Counted from the first letter of the stretch, positions 37,439 through 47,957 are shown. The stretch is DNA of 64,000 nucleotides from Microbacteriaceae bacterium (GCA_024639935.1 JAHEFZ010000003.1:1-64000); one strand, 5' to 3'. A program made the numbers and translations. The notes: a model not told the origin generated them from the sequence alone.

Positions 37439-38028
37439 CCGGTAGTCAGACCAGGTAGGTTCTCATAAAGTTTGTGAGCGGTTTCGAGGCATTGATCAAT
37501 CATGCGCTGTTGTCGCTTGACCGTCACGTATTTGGGTCCCGCCCACGCCGGAACGAAAGAGCCATCCGGTGCTTTTTCGCGCATCATCCAGGCAAAGACG
37601 CATTCTTCTGCGCCGGTAACGAACAACTGCCACTGAACCTGGCGCTTGTAGTAGATCGGAACCCAATCGTACGAGCCCCAATCTCGACCGGTTGTTTTCA
37701 CTTCAACGATGACTCTGTGGTCTGCGGAGAGTCCGTCTGGGGTGGCCATCATCCAGCTCGCCTCGGACGAAGCGATGAGCCAGTCGTTTCCCGCAATGTC
37801 GAACCGCTCGGTGAGTTTGTCGATGATGTTCGATTCTTGATCACGGCCGAACGCCATGAACGCATTGTCGGGTATCGGGGTCGGATCGAGCATCTGACCG
37901 ACAACTTCGGCAAAGCCCTTGTCGTCGTGCGCCTTTCCCACCATCGTTGCGGTCACGCCAGTAGCGCGCACGCGCAACCATTCGTCTCGGTTCGCACTTT
38001 GGACAAGGAATCGTGATTGGTCAATCAT
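37435..38028 (-). CDS. YqaJ-type recombinase nuclease
   Basis: A 197-residue nuclease of the YqaJ/lambda-exonuclease-like fold. The motifs are GVTATMVGK (N-terminal), ATPDGLSADHRVIVEVKTT (the D...ExK metal centre) and YYKRQVQWQLFVTGAEECVF. Such exonucleases are usually partners of phage single-strand annealing proteins, but this copy sits beside purL with no phage genes, so it is a resident chromosomal copy. It runs in the same direction as purL, 65 bp downstream. Confidence 0.8.
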   Translation of the reverse strand: MIDQSRFLVQSANRDEWLRVRATGVTATMVGKAHDDKGFAEVVGQMLDPTPIPDNAFMAFGRDQESNIIDKLTERFDIAGNDWLIASSEASWMMATPDGLSADHRVIVEVKTTGRDWGSYDWVPIYYKRQVQWQLFVTGAEECVFAWMMREKAPDGSFVPAWAGPKYVTVKRQQRMIDQCLETAHKLYENLPGLTTG

Positions 38029-38093
38029 TGTGGTCCTCCATTATGGTCAAGGCTAACGCGGGGCACCGTCACGCGTAGACGCTGCACTCGGGT

Positions 38094-40394
38094 TTAGCCC
38101 CCGACGACGGGCCCGAATTGGGCGGGAAGAGTGCCGCGGTGTACGGAGCGCAACTGTTCCAGCTCGATCGAGAAAAGTCCCTGAACTTCGAGTTCGCCCG
38201 ACCGCCTGTCGGTGACGCCGACACGCAAGACGGGAACATTACGACCGTCACAGAGCCCGCGGAATTTGACGTCATCCTCCCGTGCCACGGACACGAGAGC
38301 GCGAGCCTGTGTTTCGGAAAACAACGCTGCCGTCGTATCGACTCCATCGCGGGAGACAATCTCGTCAATCCAGACCCGGGCGCCGACACCGAATCTCAAA
38401 ACACCGTCGGCAACCGCGCGAATGAATCCGCCGGTTCCGAGGTCGACCGCGCAGGTGACAATACCTTCGTGCGCGGCGGCCCCGAGAAGCCCGGCAAGTT
38501 CCTTTTCTGCAGTGAAATCAACGTGAGGCGGAACGCCACCGAGGTGGTCATGCACGGCACCGGCCCAGGCCGAACCACCCAACTCGTCTCCCGTGACTCC
38601 CAAAAGGTAGAGGTTTTCGCCTTCGTCTTGCCAACCGGAGGGGAGCCGGCGGGCAACATTGTCGATCGACCCCAAAACGGCAACGACAGGTGTCGGGTGA
38701 ATCGGCACGTCACCGGTCTGGTTGTAGAAGGAAACGTTTCCGCCCGTGACGGGAATGCCCAACTCCATGCAACCGTCCGCGAGTCCTTCGACGGCGCGGG
38801 CGAACTGCCACATCACCTCGGGGTTTTCGGGGGAACCGAAATTCAGGCAGTCGCTCACAGCGAGGGGCGTCGCACCGCTCGAGGCGACGTTGCGATACGA
38901 CTCGACCAGGGCCAGTTGCGCCCCCACATACGGGTCGAGTTGGCAATATCGCCCATTCGCGTCGGTCGCCAGGGCAACCCCGAGGCCGCTCTCTTCGTCG
39001 ATGCGAATCATGCCGGCGCCGTCGGGGGTGTGCAGGGCGGTGTTTCCCATGACGTAGTAGTCGTACTGGTTCGTTATCCAATCAGTGTCGGCCTCATTCG
39101 GCGACCCGAGAACAGTGAGGAATTGAGACTTTAATTCGGCCCCGTCGGTCGCACGGGCGAACTTCGCCGGCGAATCCGCCTGAAGAGCGTCCAGCCACGC
39201 GGGGTATGCCATCGGGCGGTTGTAGACGGGACCGTCGATCGCGACGGTGCGCGGGTCGACGTCGACAATCGTTTTTCCCTTCCACTCGATCACAAGTCGC
39301 CCGCTGTCGGTGACCTCACCCAGAACGCTCGCTTCGACATCCCACTTGGTCGTGACCGCGAGGAATGCGTCCAATTTGTCGGGTCGAATGACGGCCATCA
39401 TACGTTCCTGGCTTTCGGACATGAGAATTTCCTCGGCCGTTAGTGTCGGGTCGCGCAACAACACGTTGTCGAGAGTGATATGCATACCGCCGTCACCGTT
39501 GGAGGCGAGTTCGCTTGTGGCGCAGGAAATTCCAGCGGCACCGAGGTCTTGGATTCCTTCGACGCAGCCGCCCGCAAACAACTCGAGGCAGCACTCGATG
39601 AGCACCTTTTCGGCGAACGGGTCGCCCACCTGAACTGCGGGTCGTTTGGTCGGACCGCCCTCGGCGAAAGTGTCGGACGCGAGAATGGAAGCACCACCGA
39701 TTCCGTCACCGCCGGTGCGGGCACCGAAGAGCACGACGAGGTTTCCGACGCCCTTCGCGTTCGCGAGGTGCAAGTCTTCGTGGCGCAGCGCACCGACCGC
39801 CAACGCGTTGACGAGCGGGTTTGCCTGATAGACCGAATCGAACCAGGTTTCACCGCCGATGTTGGGGAGCCCAAGGCAATTGCCGTAGAACGAGATTCCG
39901 CTGACGACGCCGTTGACAACTCGGCTAGTGTCGGGGTGGTCGATCGCGCCGAAACGCAGGGCGTCCATGACGGCGACGGGACGTGCGCCCATCGAGATGA
40001 TGTCGCGCACGATTCCGCCCACGCCGGTCGCGGCGCCCTGGAACGGCTCGATGTAGGAGGGGTGGTTGTGGCTCTCGATTTTGAACGTCACGGCCCAACC
40101 CTCGCCGATGTCGACGACTCCCGCGTTTTCGCCCATGCCCACCATCAGGTGTTTCGTCATTTCTGGTGATACTTTCTGGCCGAACTGTCGCAGGTGAACC
40201 TTGGACGACTTGTAGGAACAGTGTTCCGACCACATGACCGAATACATCGCCAATTCACCGCTCGTGGGACGGCGGCCGAGGATGTCACCTATCTGTTGGT
40301 ATTCATCGGGCTTCAACCCGAGCAGGTGGTAAGGCTGGTCCTTGTCGGGCGTCGCCGCGGCGTTCTCGACGGTGTCGGGAATGTGATCGGTCAC
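38094..40394 (-). CDS. purL: FGAM synthetase subunit PurL
   Basis: The 766-residue synthetase subunit amidates FGAR to FGAM using ammonia from PurQ, with PurS as a bridge. This is the short PurL that needs PurS and Pur[38 protein letters not shown] and [11 protein letters not shown] are visible in the N-terminal half; the C-terminal half is the second AIRS-like module. Starts 12 bp after purQ. Confidence 0.97.
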   Translation of the reverse strand: MTDHIPDTVENAAATPDKDQPYHLLGLKPDEYQQIGDILGRRPTSGELAMYSVMWSEHCSYKSSKVHLRQFGQKVSPEMTKHLMVGMGENAGVVDIGEGWAVTFKIESHNHPSYIEPFQGAATGVGGIVRDIISMGARPVAVMDALRFGAIDHPDTSRVVNGVVSGISFYGNCLGLPNIGGETWFDSVYQANPLVNALAVGALRHEDLHLANAKGVGNLVVLFGARTGGDGIGGASILASDTFAEGGPTKRPAVQVGDPFAEKVLIECCLELFAGGCVEGIQDLGAAGISCATSELASNGDGGMHITLDNVLLRDPTLTAEEILMSESQERMMAVIRPDKLDAFLAVTTKWDVEASVLGEVTDSGRLVIEWKGKTIVDVDPRTVAIDGPVYNRPMAYPAWLDALQADSPAKFARATDGAELKSQFLTVLGSPNEADTDWITNQYDYYVMGNTALHTPDGAGMIRIDEESGLGVALATDANGRYCQLDPYVGAQLALVESYRNVASSGATPLAVSDCLNFGSPENPEVMWQFARAVEGLADGCMELGIPVTGGNVSFYNQTGDVPIHPTPVVAVLGSIDNVARRLPSGWQDEGENLYLLGVTGDELGGSAWAGAVHDHLGGVPPHVDFTAEKELAGLLGAAAHEGIVTCAVDLGTGGFIRAVADGVLRFGVGARVWIDEIVSRDGVDTTAALFSETQARALVSVAREDDVKFRGLCDGRNVPVLRVGVTDRRSGELEVQGLFSIELEQLRSVHRGTLPAQFGPVVGG

Positions 40395-40406
40395 GGTGGC
40401 TCCTGG

Positions 40407-41102
40407 TTACGAAAGGACGGTGGCGCGCAGCACCGACTGGAACATGGCGAGCCCGTCCGTTCCGGACGACATCGCGGCGGGGGTGTCGGGGCCGAACCCG
40501 GGTTCGACGGCGTGTTCGGGGTGAGGCATGAGACCCACAACGTTCCCGCGCGCATTGCGCAGCCCCGCGATGTCGTTCAGCGACCCGTTCGGGTTGACGT
40601 TGAGGTAGCGGAATGCGACGAGCCCGTCGCCCTCCAACTGACGGAGGGTCTCGTCGTCGGCGATGAATCCGCCTTCACCGTTTTTCAACGGGATGGTGAT
40701 CTCTTGTCCCTGTGTGTAGCCGCTCGTCCACGGGGTGTCGACGTTTTCGACGCGCAGTTTTTGGTCGCGGCGAACGAACGTGCCGTGGTCGTTGCGGATG
40801 AGTCCCCCCGCCAACAGGTGGGCTTCGACGAGGACTTGGAATCCGTTGCAAATCCCGAGGACGGGCATTCCCTTGTTCGCGGCGTCGACGACGTCGCTCA
40901 TGATGGGCGAGTGGGCGGCGATGGCTCCGCAACGCAGGTAGTCGCCGTACGAGAACCCGCCGGGCAGGACAATCGCGTCGACGCCATGGAGGTCGTGGTC
41001 GCCATGCCACAGCGATACGGCGTCACCGCCCGCGAGACGGATGGCCCGCAGCGCGTCGCGATCGTCGAGTGACCCAGGGAAGGTGATGACGCCGACGCGC
41101 AC
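40407..41102 (-). CDS. purQ: FGAM synthetase glutaminase subunit PurQ
   Basis: PurQ (231 residues) hydrolyses glutamine to supply ammonia to PurL. The class I amidotransferase core has [37 protein letters not shown] and [17 protein letters not shown] with the nucleophile Cys, and PHPEHAV near the C-terminus. The GTG start at 41102, one base after the purS stop, is chosen over a longer frame that overlaps purS. Confidence 0.96.
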   Translation of the reverse strand: MRVGVITFPGSLDDRDALRAIRLAGGDAVSLWHGDHDLHGVDAIVLPGGFSYGDYLRCGAIAAHSPIMSDVVDAANKGMPVLGICNGFQVLVEAHLLAGGLIRNDHGTFVRRDQKLRVENVDTPWTSGYTQGQEITIPLKNGEGGFIADDETLRQLEGDGLVAFRYLNVNPNGSLNDIAGLRNARGNVVGLMPHPEHAVEPGFGPDTPAAMSSGTDGLAMFQSVLRATVLS

Positions 41103-41103
41103 G

Positions 41104-41358
41104 CTAGTCCGCCACGCGAATCGAGATGACGTCTTCGATGACGTCGTTCGACAAGACGCCTTTGGCGACCTCGGCAATGTGCTCGAGGGTTTTCGGTGTG
41201 ATCTCACCGTCGATGGTGATTTCGAATCTCTTGCCGATGCGCACGTCGGTGATTTCTCCGTCACCGAAGCGCTGCAGCGCGCGCGCCGTTGCCTTACCCG
41301 CCGGGTCGAGCAGAACTTCCTTCGGCATGACTTCGACAATGACCTTGGGCACGTTCAC
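41104..41358 (-). CDS. purS: FGAM synthetase subunit PurS
   Basis: PurS (84 residues) holds PurQ and PurL together and forms the ammonia channel. The small alpha-beta protein includes [29 protein letters not shown] and the C-terminal [13 protein letters not shown], all family features. It is the first gene of purS-purQ-purL, starting at GTG 41358. Confidence 0.95.
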   Translation of the reverse strand: MNVPKVIVEVMPKEVLLDPAGKATARALQRFGDGEITDVRIGKRFEITIDGEITPKTLEHIAEVAKGVLSNDVIEDVISIRVAD

Positions 41359-41409
41359 TCCTCGATTGTCGGACGGAATTCTGCCTTCAGTCTATTGGCG
41401 CGTTCGCGA

Positions 41410-42270
41410 CTACGGCGCGAGGGCGATGCGCACGACGTTCCCCCACGGGTCATCGACTTCGACGGCGGAACCCGTTTCGCGCAGGGCGTGACCGTTGTCA
41501 CGAAGGCGCTCGAGTGTCGTCCCCAGGTCGTCCGCGGTGGGCAGGTCGATCTCGAGGAGTCCAAGACCCAGCGTGGGCTGGCGTACGCCGGCTCCGTTAC
41601 TTCGCCAAATGTTCATCGCCAGGTGGTGGTGGTACCCGCCTGCCGACACGAACACGGCGGCCTTGTTCCATTCGAAGGTTTGGTCGAATCCGAGGTGGTG
41701 GACATAGAACTCCTGCGCGGCGGGGATGTTGCCGACGGACAAATGAACGTGACCGACCTCGACGTTTCCGGTGCCGTGCCCCGCCATCGACGACTCGGTC
41801 GCGTGGTTCTGGATGAACTGGTTCGGGTCGAGGTACAGCGTGTCCATCTGGATTTCGCCGTCGCTGATCCGCCACGCGTCGCGGGGGCGGTCCCAGTACA
41901 GCTCGACGCCGTTGCCCTCGGGATCGTTGAAATAGAAGGCTTCACTGACGAGGTGGTCGGAACTTCCCGTGAAAGCTCCGGGAAACAACTGGGCAACGTT
42001 GACGACGCTTGCGGCCAGGAACGCTCGGTCATCGAACAGGATCGCAGTGTGGAACAACCCCGCTTCGGAGGTACCGGCGTGTTTGAGTGCCGGTGAGTGA
42101 CGCAGGTTCATGAGGACAGTACCGTCGCGACCAAGCGAACGCAGCCCACCCGGCTGTTCGGCGACGACACTGAGCCCAACCCCGTCGGTGTAGAAACGGG
42201 TGACGAGGTCGAGGTCGGCCACGTCGAGCGTGACGGCACCCATGCGGGTCTGTGCGGAAATCGAGGTCAT
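41410..42270 (-). CDS. VOC-fold dioxygenase-like protein (CatE-type)
   Basis: A 286-residue protein of two vicinal-oxygen-chelate modules. GAVTLDVADLDLVTRFYTDGVGL opens the first and VEVGHVHLSVGNIPAAQEFYVHHLGF the second; FYFNDPEGNGVELYWDRP and VDDPWGNVVRIAL end them with metal-ligand Glu/His candidates. It resembles Bacillus CatE-like ring-cleavage dioxygenases, but no aromatic-degradation genes are adjacent and the substrate is unknown. It lies between purS and purC on the same strand. Confidence 0.82.
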   Translation of the reverse strand: MTSISAQTRMGAVTLDVADLDLVTRFYTDGVGLSVVAEQPGGLRSLGRDGTVLMNLRHSPALKHAGTSEAGLFHTAILFDDRAFLAASVVNVAQLFPGAFTGSSDHLVSEAFYFNDPEGNGVELYWDRPRDAWRISDGEIQMDTLYLDPNQFIQNHATESSMAGHGTGNVEVGHVHLSVGNIPAAQEFYVHHLGFDQTFEWNKAAVFVSAGGYHHHLAMNIWRSNGAGVRQPTLGLGLLEIDLPTADDLGTTLERLRDNGHALRETGSAVEVDDPWGNVVRIALAP

Positions 42271-42297
42271 GCGAGTTTCAGTTCGACAGAGTCGAAA

Positions 42298-43158
42298 TTA
42301 TTCCGTCAAACGCGAAATCAGTTCTCGGTACCGATCCGCTGTCTGTTCGACGATCGCCGCCGGAAGTTCGGGGGGTGTACCCGTTTTGTCCCAGTTCGCC
42401 ACGAGCCAGTCGCGCACAATTTGCTTGTCGAACGAATGGAGACGGCTGGACCCACCCGCGGCATACGTCGCGGCGTCCCAGTAGCGGCTCGAATCCGAAG
42501 TCAAAACCTCGTCGCACAAAGTCAGGAAACCTGTGTCACGGTCGCGTCCGAATTCGAACTTCGTGTCCGCGAGAATTAACCCTTTCGACTCGGCGATGGC
42601 GCTCGCTCGGCGGAACATCGCGAGGCTCGTGTCGCGCAGTTCCTTTGCGGTGTCTTCGCCCACCAATTCGACGGTCTGGTCGAACGAAATGTTCTCGTCG
42701 TGTTCACCCAGCGGCGCCTTGTAGGCGGGGGTGAAAATTGGTTCCGGCAATCGGTCGCCGTTCGACAAACCGGCGGGCAACGCTATGCCACACACCGTCC
42801 CCGAATCCTGGTATTCGACCCAACCGCTGCCGACAAGATACCCGCGAACGACACATTCGACCGGGATCATGTCCAACGTCTGCACGACCATTGCGCGACC
42901 GGCGACTTCGGCGGGAGTCTCGGCCGCCAGCAGGTGGTTGGGAAATTCCGCTAACTGGTTGAACCACCACAGTGACAACCGGGTCAACAGTTCGCCCTTG
43001 CCGGGAATGCCGGGTGACAGGACGTGGTCGAACGCCGAGACCCGGTCGCTCGCGACGAGAAGCATGGTGGGGGACGACTCTAGTTTCGACTCGGACTCTG
43101 GAATGTACAAGTCGCGCACTTTCCCCGAATAGACGTGTCGCCAGCCGGGGATTGTCAC
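42298..43158 (-). CDS. purC: SAICAR synthetase
   Basis: PurC joins CAIR with aspartate. The 286-residue protein has GKVRDLYIP near the start, VASDRVSAFDHVL, PVECVVRGYLVGSGW, and the family signature LILADTKFEFG near residue 195. Its start overlaps the end of purD by 4 bp, so purD-purC are translated together. Confidence 0.96.
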   Translation of the reverse strand: MTIPGWRHVYSGKVRDLYIPESESKLESSPTMLLVASDRVSAFDHVLSPGIPGKGELLTRLSLWWFNQLAEFPNHLLAAETPAEVAGRAMVVQTLDMIPVECVVRGYLVGSGWVEYQDSGTVCGIALPAGLSNGDRLPEPIFTPAYKAPLGEHDENISFDQTVELVGEDTAKELRDTSLAMFRRASAIAESKGLILADTKFEFGRDRDTGFLTLCDEVLTSDSSRYWDAATYAAGGSSRLHSFDKQIVRDWLVANWDKTGTPPELPAAIVEQTADRYRELISRLTE

Positions 43159-44405
43159 TCGGCAACCTTCGCGGCGATGTCGGTGCGGAAATGCGAACCC
43201 TCGAGCGTGATGCGATCGAGCGCCATGTACGCGCGACGACGCGCGTCGCCGAAGCCACCGCCGCGGGCGATGACGGAGAGCACGCGTCCGCCGGTCGAGA
43301 CAAACCCGTCACCGTCACGCGCGGTCGCCGCGTGCGCAATGGACACACCGGGGACCTCGAGTGCATCGGCTAATCCTAGAATCGGCTTTCCCGTGATGGG
43401 CGATTCGGGATAACCTTCGCTCGCGAGAACCACGGCGAGCGCGACGTCTTCCGAGAAGATTGGATCGGGGGCGGACGCGAGTCGACCCGTGGCCGTTGCA
43501 CGAAGAAGTTCCGCGAGCGACGATTCGAGAAGTTCAAGCACGACCTGGGTTTCGGGGTCTCCGAATCGCGCATTGAATTCGATGACGCGAACGCCCGTGT
43601 TCGTGACAATCAGGCCGCAATACAGCAGCCCCACAAACGGTGTTCCGCGACGCGACATCTCGCGAATCGTCGGCTGAGCGACAGTCTCTACGATTTCGTC
43701 GACGAATCCTTCCGGCAACCACGGAAGGGGTGAATACGCGCCCATGCCGCCCGTGTTCGGGCCCTCATCGTTGTCGAAGACGCGCTTGTAATCCTGCGCG
43801 GGCGACAACGGAACGACCGCGTCCCCGTCGGACAAAACGAAAAGTGATACTTCCTGTCCGTCGAGGAATTCCTCGATGAGGACCGGCCCTTGATGAATGA
43901 AAAACTCGGCGTGATCTTTGGCCGCAGCGCGGTCGTTAGTTACGATGACACCTTTGCCCGCTGCGAGCCCATCGGCCTTGACGACATACGGAGCACCGAA
44001 TTCGTCGAGTGCTGAGTCGACCTCCGCTATCGACGTTGCGGACATTGACCGACCAGTTGGGACTCGGGCGGCGTTCATAACCTCTTTCGCAAAATCCTTT
44101 GACCCTTCGAGCCGCGCGGCGGCTTTGTCTGGACCAAAAACGGGCACACCCACCGATCGCAGCGCATCGGCAACTCCTGCTACCAATGGTGCTTCCGGGC
44201 CGATGATCACGAGTTCGACACCCTGTTCCGACGCATACTCGGCGATGAGCGGGCCATCTGCCGTGTTGAGCGACACGGTCTCGACCACATCGGCGATGCC
44301 CGCGTTTCCGGGGGCGACCACAATCTCGTGTTCGGTCGTGTCACGCAACAGGGCGTTGACGATGGCGTGCTCTCTGGCACCAGAGCCAATCACGAGTATC
44401 TTCAC
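43155..44405 (-). CDS. purD: GAR synthetase
   Basis: PurD ligates phosphoribosylamine and glycine. The 416-residue ATP-grasp enzyme has MKILVIGSGAREHAI at the start, APGNAGIADV, PYVVKADGLAAGKGVIV (ATP binding), NTGGMGAYSP and VIEFNARFGDPETQVVL. Divergent from the SCP-like gene with a 38-bp gap. Confidence 0.97.
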   Translation of the reverse strand: MKILVIGSGAREHAIVNALLRDTTEHEIVVAPGNAGIADVVETVSLNTADGPLIAEYASEQGVELVIIGPEAPLVAGVADALRSVGVPVFGPDKAAARLEGSKDFAKEVMNAARVPTGRSMSATSIAEVDSALDEFGAPYVVKADGLAAGKGVIVTNDRAAAKDHAEFFIHQGPVLIEEFLDGQEVSLFVLSDGDAVVPLSPAQDYKRVFDNDEGPNTGGMGAYSPLPWLPEGFVDEIVETVAQPTIREMSRRGTPFVGLLYCGLIVTNTGVRVIEFNARFGDPETQVVLELLESSLAELLRATATGRLASAPDPIFSEDVALAVVLASEGYPESPITGKPILGLADALEVPGVSIAHAATARDGDGFVSTGGRVLSVIARGGGFGDARRRAYMALDRITLEGSHFRTDIAAKVAE

Positions 44406-44443
44406 GAGAAAACCCTACCTTTGTCGCTGATAGCGTGTTGGGC

Positions 44444-44809
44444 GTGGCCCTTCCGCGAATCAATTCCGAGCGCGGCCTGGCTGCCGTCTCTCTGGTGCGA
44501 GGCGGAACCGCGGATCGAGCCACGACGGCTGTGGCCGTGAGATTCATCCTCCAGGAATTCGCGCGAATCGCGCCGGGCAAATCCGTCGAGGTGCGAGTAC
44601 CCCCGCACGGGGCGGTGCAGATTGTCGAAGGGCTGGGGCACACGCGCGGTACCCCGCCGAACGTCATCGAACTCGACGCGGCGACGCTCGTGGCACTTGC
44701 CGTTGGCGACGAGTCGTGGGATGCGGTTCTTGGCCGAGGCGCAGTTCGCGCATCGGGAACCCGCGCAACACTCGTCGATCTCCTTCCCTTGACTGCCCTG
44801 AGAGAATAG
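44444..44809 (+). CDS. Sterol-carrier-family-like protein
   Basis: A 121-residue protein resembling the actinobacterial 'sterol carrier family protein' that sits beside purD and purF. RAATTAVAVRFILQEFARIAPGKSVEVRVPP-type helix-turn-strand pattern followed by NVIELDAATLVALAVGDESWDAVLG supports the assignment. No sterol role is established. Start GTG 44444 (MALPRINSERG) is chosen; a GTG at 44435 is an alternative. It is 4 bp from the next small gene. Confidence 0.65.
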   Translation: MALPRINSERGLAAVSLVRGGTADRATTAVAVRFILQEFARIAPGKSVEVRVPPHGAVQIVEGLGHTRGTPPNVIELDAATLVALAVGDESWDAVLGRGAVRASGTRATLVDLLPLTALRE

Positions 44810-44813
44810 TTTT

Positions 44814-45095
44814 ATGTCGAAAACCGAGGTCACCATCCGTCGCGCCCCGCGAATTTGGTCGTTCATGATTACGGGGTCGATCGTAGGAATTATCGTCGCT
44901 GCCGTCATCACGGTCGCAACGCCCGTTGACCCCGCCGTGGGCGTCTTGCCGACATTTGGTTTCTTTGCGCTATTCGGGTTTGCCATCGGGCTCATTCTCG
45001 GGGGCGTGGTCGCAGTGTTCCTCGATCGTGTCACGAAAACGTCACGGGGCGTCGCCGAAATCATCGAAACGAAGGACCGGCCACCGCGAAACTAG
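44814..45095 (+). CDS. Small actinobacterial membrane protein
   Basis: A 93-residue protein with two transmembrane helices (about residues 17-36 and 45-70) and a basic, Lys/Arg-rich cytoplasmic tail ending RPPRN. It lies between the SCP-like gene and purF, the place where related genomes also have a short membrane protein. It overlaps purF by 4 bp, convergent. Function unknown. Confidence 0.65.
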   Translation: MSKTEVTIRRAPRIWSFMITGSIVGIIVAAVITVATPVDPAVGVLPTFGFFALFGFAIGLILGGVVAVFLDRVTKTSRGVAEIIETKDRPPRN

Positions 45096-46549
45096 GACGA
45101 CTGGTTTTCCTCGACCCACCGCAGGTATTCGGGGGTGACGGTTCCCGTCACGTAATCGCCAGAGAAACACGACATCTCGAGTGCTGACACAGCGCTTCCC
45201 TCAAGGATGGCACTCTGCATATCGGCGACTTCTTGATAAATAAGGCGGTCGGCACCAATCTCAGTCGCAATTTCAGGAATTTTGCGCCCTGCAGCGACGA
45301 GCTCTGCTCTGCTCGGCATATTGATCCCGTAAACATGGGGGAAACGAACAGGTGGAGCCGCCGACGTGAACGTCACCGAGTTTGCGCCCGCGTTGCGCGC
45401 CATATCGACGATCTCGCGCGAGGTCGTACCGCGCACAATCGAATCGTCGACGATGAGCACGTTCTTTCCTTTAAATTCCGAAGGCATTGCGTTGAGTTTT
45501 TGTTTGACGCCCTTTCGACGCTCTTCCTGTCCGGGCATGATGAAGGTCCGACCGACATAACGATTTTTGTAGAAACCCTCGCGGTATTCGATTCCGAGCT
45601 TTCGAGCAACCTGTAGTGCGGCGGGACGCGCGGAGTCAGGGATCGGCATGACAACATCGATGTCGCCAGCGGTCACCCACTTCGCGATGGTATCCGCGAG
45701 ACGGTCGCCAAGGCGCAAGCGCGCCTCATAAACCGAAATTCCGTTCATGACCGAGTCGGGTCGCGCAAGGTAGACATATTCGAACGAGCAGGGTGTGAGC
45801 GCGGGGTTTTTGGCGCACTGGCGCGACACCATTTCGCCGTCCTGCGAGATGAATAACGCTTCGCCGGGCTCGACATCACGAACAATTTCGTAGCCGCCGG
45901 CCTCGAGCACGAGTGACTCGCTCGCGACCGCCCACTCGGCTCCGACAAGCCCGGCGTTACGGCGCCCAAGAATCAAAGGACGGATGCCGAACGGGTCGCG
46001 AAATGCGAGAAGTCCGTGACCGGCGATGAGGGCGATCGCGGCATACGAGCCCTCAACTCGCTCGTGCAGCCTCGCAACGGCGTCAAAGACGTTTTCGGGC
46101 GAGAATTTCTCGATGGTCGTGGCGGCCTGTAATTCGTGCGCGAGAACATTGACGAGAAGTTCGGTATCGGAATTCGTGTTGAGGTGACGACGGTCATCCT
46201 CGTTGAGTTGTGTGGTGAGTTCCCTCGTATTCGTGAGGTTTCCATTGTGGACGAGGATGATTCCATACGGGGCATTGACGAAGAACGGCTGTGCTTCCGA
46301 TTCTCGGTTCGCGTTGCCGCGGGTCGCATAGCGAACGTGGCCGAGTCCGACATTCCCCAAAAGTCCCCGCATGTCACGGGTTCGGAAGGCTTCTCGAACC
46401 TGCCCCTTCGCCTTGGCCATGTGAAGCGTTGTGTTCTCGCAGGTCGCGATTCCGGTGGAGTCTTGCCCTCGGTGTTGAAGGAGAGCGAGCGCGTCATACA
46501 CCTGTTGATTCACGGCCGTGGACGAGACGATTCCGACGATGCCGCACAT
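45092..46549 (-). CDS. purF: Amidophosphoribosyltransferase
   Basis: PurF makes phosphoribosylamine from PRPP and glutamine, the committed purine step. The 485-residue protein opens MCGIVGIVSS, so the Ntn nucleophile Cys is residue 2 with no propeptide. HNGNLTNTREL and the PRTase loop VLIVDDSIVRGTTSREIV complete the signature. It is divergent from purM with 95 bp between starts. Confidence 0.96.
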   Translation of the reverse strand: MCGIVGIVSSTAVNQQVYDALALLQHRGQDSTGIATCENTTLHMAKAKGQVREAFRTRDMRGLLGNVGLGHVRYATRGNANRESEAQPFFVNAPYGIILVHNGNLTNTRELTTQLNEDDRRHLNTNSDTELLVNVLAHELQAATTIEKFSPENVFDAVARLHERVEGSYAAIALIAGHGLLAFRDPFGIRPLILGRRNAGLVGAEWAVASESLVLEAGGYEIVRDVEPGEALFISQDGEMVSRQCAKNPALTPCSFEYVYLARPDSVMNGISVYEARLRLGDRLADTIAKWVTAGDIDVVMPIPDSARPAALQVARKLGIEYREGFYKNRYVGRTFIMPGQEERRKGVKQKLNAMPSEFKGKNVLIVDDSIVRGTTSREIVDMARNAGANSVTFTSAAPPVRFPHVYGINMPSRAELVAAGRKIPEIATEIGADRLIYQEVADMQSAILEGSAVSALEMSCFSGDYVTGTVTPEYLRWVEENQSS

Positions 46550-46644
46550 GTTGAAGAGATCTCCTTTGGCTGGGTGTCGATGCCCGTCGGCGTCGGTTAA
46601 ATACTCTCACATCGCGCAGTCGACGAGGTCGATAGAATTGCGCA

Positions 46645-47745
46645 ATGACGGAGCCCAATCCATATTCCGCAGCCGGTGTCGACACCGACGCGGGCGATAA
46701 GGCCGTCGAACTGATGAAAGCCGCCATCTCGGCGACGCACGGACCGGACATCCTCGGCGGAGTTGGTGGTTTCGCGGGACTCATGGATGTGTCATTCCTC
46801 AAGGAATTCCGCCGACCGATCCTTGCGACATCGACCGACGGTGTCGGTACCAAGGTTGCCATTGCGCAAGCTCTTGGTGTTCACCACACGATAGGTCACG
46901 ACCTCGTCGGCATGGTTGTCGATGACATTGTCGTTGTGGGGGCGAAGCCGCTGTTCATGACGGATTACATTGCGTGCGGCAAGGTCGTTCCCGAGCGAAT
47001 CGCTGCGATTGTGGGCGGGATTGCCGATGCATGTGCACTGACCGGTACGGCGCTGGTTGGCGGCGAAACGGCCGAACACCCCGGACTCTTGGGCGAGCAC
47101 GATTACGACCTCGCGGGCGCGGCCGTCGGCGTGGTCGAGTCGGACGAAATGCTCGGTGGTGATCGTGTTCAACCTGGCGATGTCGTGATTGCGATGGCAT
47201 CGAGCGGACTGCATTCGAACGGGTATTCCCTCGTGCGCCACATCATTGCGAACCGCCGGGTGACGTTCGATTCGACAGTTCCCGAATTTGACCGTGTTCT
47301 CGGGCTGGAGCTACTCGAGCCGACCCGCCTATACACCGCACCTCTGTTGGACTCTCTTGCCGAGCACCCTGGCGCGATTCACGCTCTGAGCCACGTTACG
47401 GGCGGCGGAATCGCCGCAAACCTCTCCCGAGTCTTACCGACGGGGGTGTGGGTCGATCTCGACCGGTCGACCTGGAGCCCGTCACGCATCTTCCGCGTTC
47501 TTGCTGACTGGGCGGGCGATTCACTCGAATCGACCGAAGGCACCTGGAACCTCGGTATCGGAATGCTCGCGGTCGTATCGCACGAATCGGCCAGTACTCT
47601 GACCCGAGACTGGGCGAGCGCCGGCATCGAATCGTGGGTTGTCGGTCACATTTCTGATCGCGCACACTCTTTGGATGGGTACGTCACGAGCGCCAAGGGA
47701 GTTGACGGCGGAGCAGTAAGGCTAGTCGGTACTTACGCCGACTGA
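46645..47745 (+). CDS. purM: AIR synthetase
   Basis: PurM closes the imidazole ring of FGAM to AIR. The 366 residues include YSAAGVDTDAGDKAV, FRRPILATSTDGVGTKVAIA, HHTIGHDLVGMVVDDIVV, GGETAEHPGLL and GGGIAANLSRVL. Its 3' end overlaps the DUF3073 gene on the other strand by 13 bp. Confidence 0.96.
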   Translation: MTEPNPYSAAGVDTDAGDKAVELMKAAISATHGPDILGGVGGFAGLMDVSFLKEFRRPILATSTDGVGTKVAIAQALGVHHTIGHDLVGMVVDDIVVVGAKPLFMTDYIACGKVVPERIAAIVGGIADACALTGTALVGGETAEHPGLLGEHDYDLAGAAVGVVESDEMLGGDRVQPGDVVIAMASSGLHSNGYSLVRHIIANRRVTFDSTVPEFDRVLGLELLEPTRLYTAPLLDSLAEHPGAIHALSHVTGGGIAANLSRVLPTGVWVDLDRSTWSPSRIFRVLADWAGDSLESTEGTWNLGIGMLAVVSHESASTLTRDWASAGIESWVVGHISDRAHSLDGYVTSAKGVDGGAVRLVGTYAD

Positions 47746-47957
47746 ACCTCGTCCGCATCGCCGAGGTCGTCGACGGTTTCGGAATCAACATTCGTCGACG
47801 TTGGTGACGCGTATTCCGGCCACTTAGCCAGGTCCTCGTCGAGACGGGGGTTTACACCGAGTTCCGATTCGAGCTTGGTTAGGTCAGTGTCGGGACTGAA
47901 ATATTTCAATTCGCGCGCAACCTTGGTGTGCTTCGCTTTTTGACGGCCGCGGCCCAT
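47733..47957 (-). CDS. DUF3073 family protein
   Basis: A 74-residue protein beginning MGRGRQKAKHTKVARELKYFSPDTD, the DUF3073 signature, restricted largely to actinobacteria and usually beside purM. The N-terminus is basic and could bind nucleic acid; the C-terminus is acidic. ATG 47957 follows AAAGGGG and is preferred to an in-frame start at 47981. Function unknown. Confidence 0.88.
   Translation of the reverse strand: MGRGRQKAKHTKVARELKYFSPDTDLTKLESELGVNPRLDEDLAKWPEYASPTSTNVDSETVDDLGDADEVQSA

Noticed and set aside
38118-39134. 338-residue open frame opposite purL
   Set aside because: It is antisense to conserved PurL sequence and has no start signal.
41041-42096. 351-residue open frame opposite purQ, purS and the VOC gene
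   Set aside because: It crosses three well-supported genes on the other strand, so it is a shadow frame.
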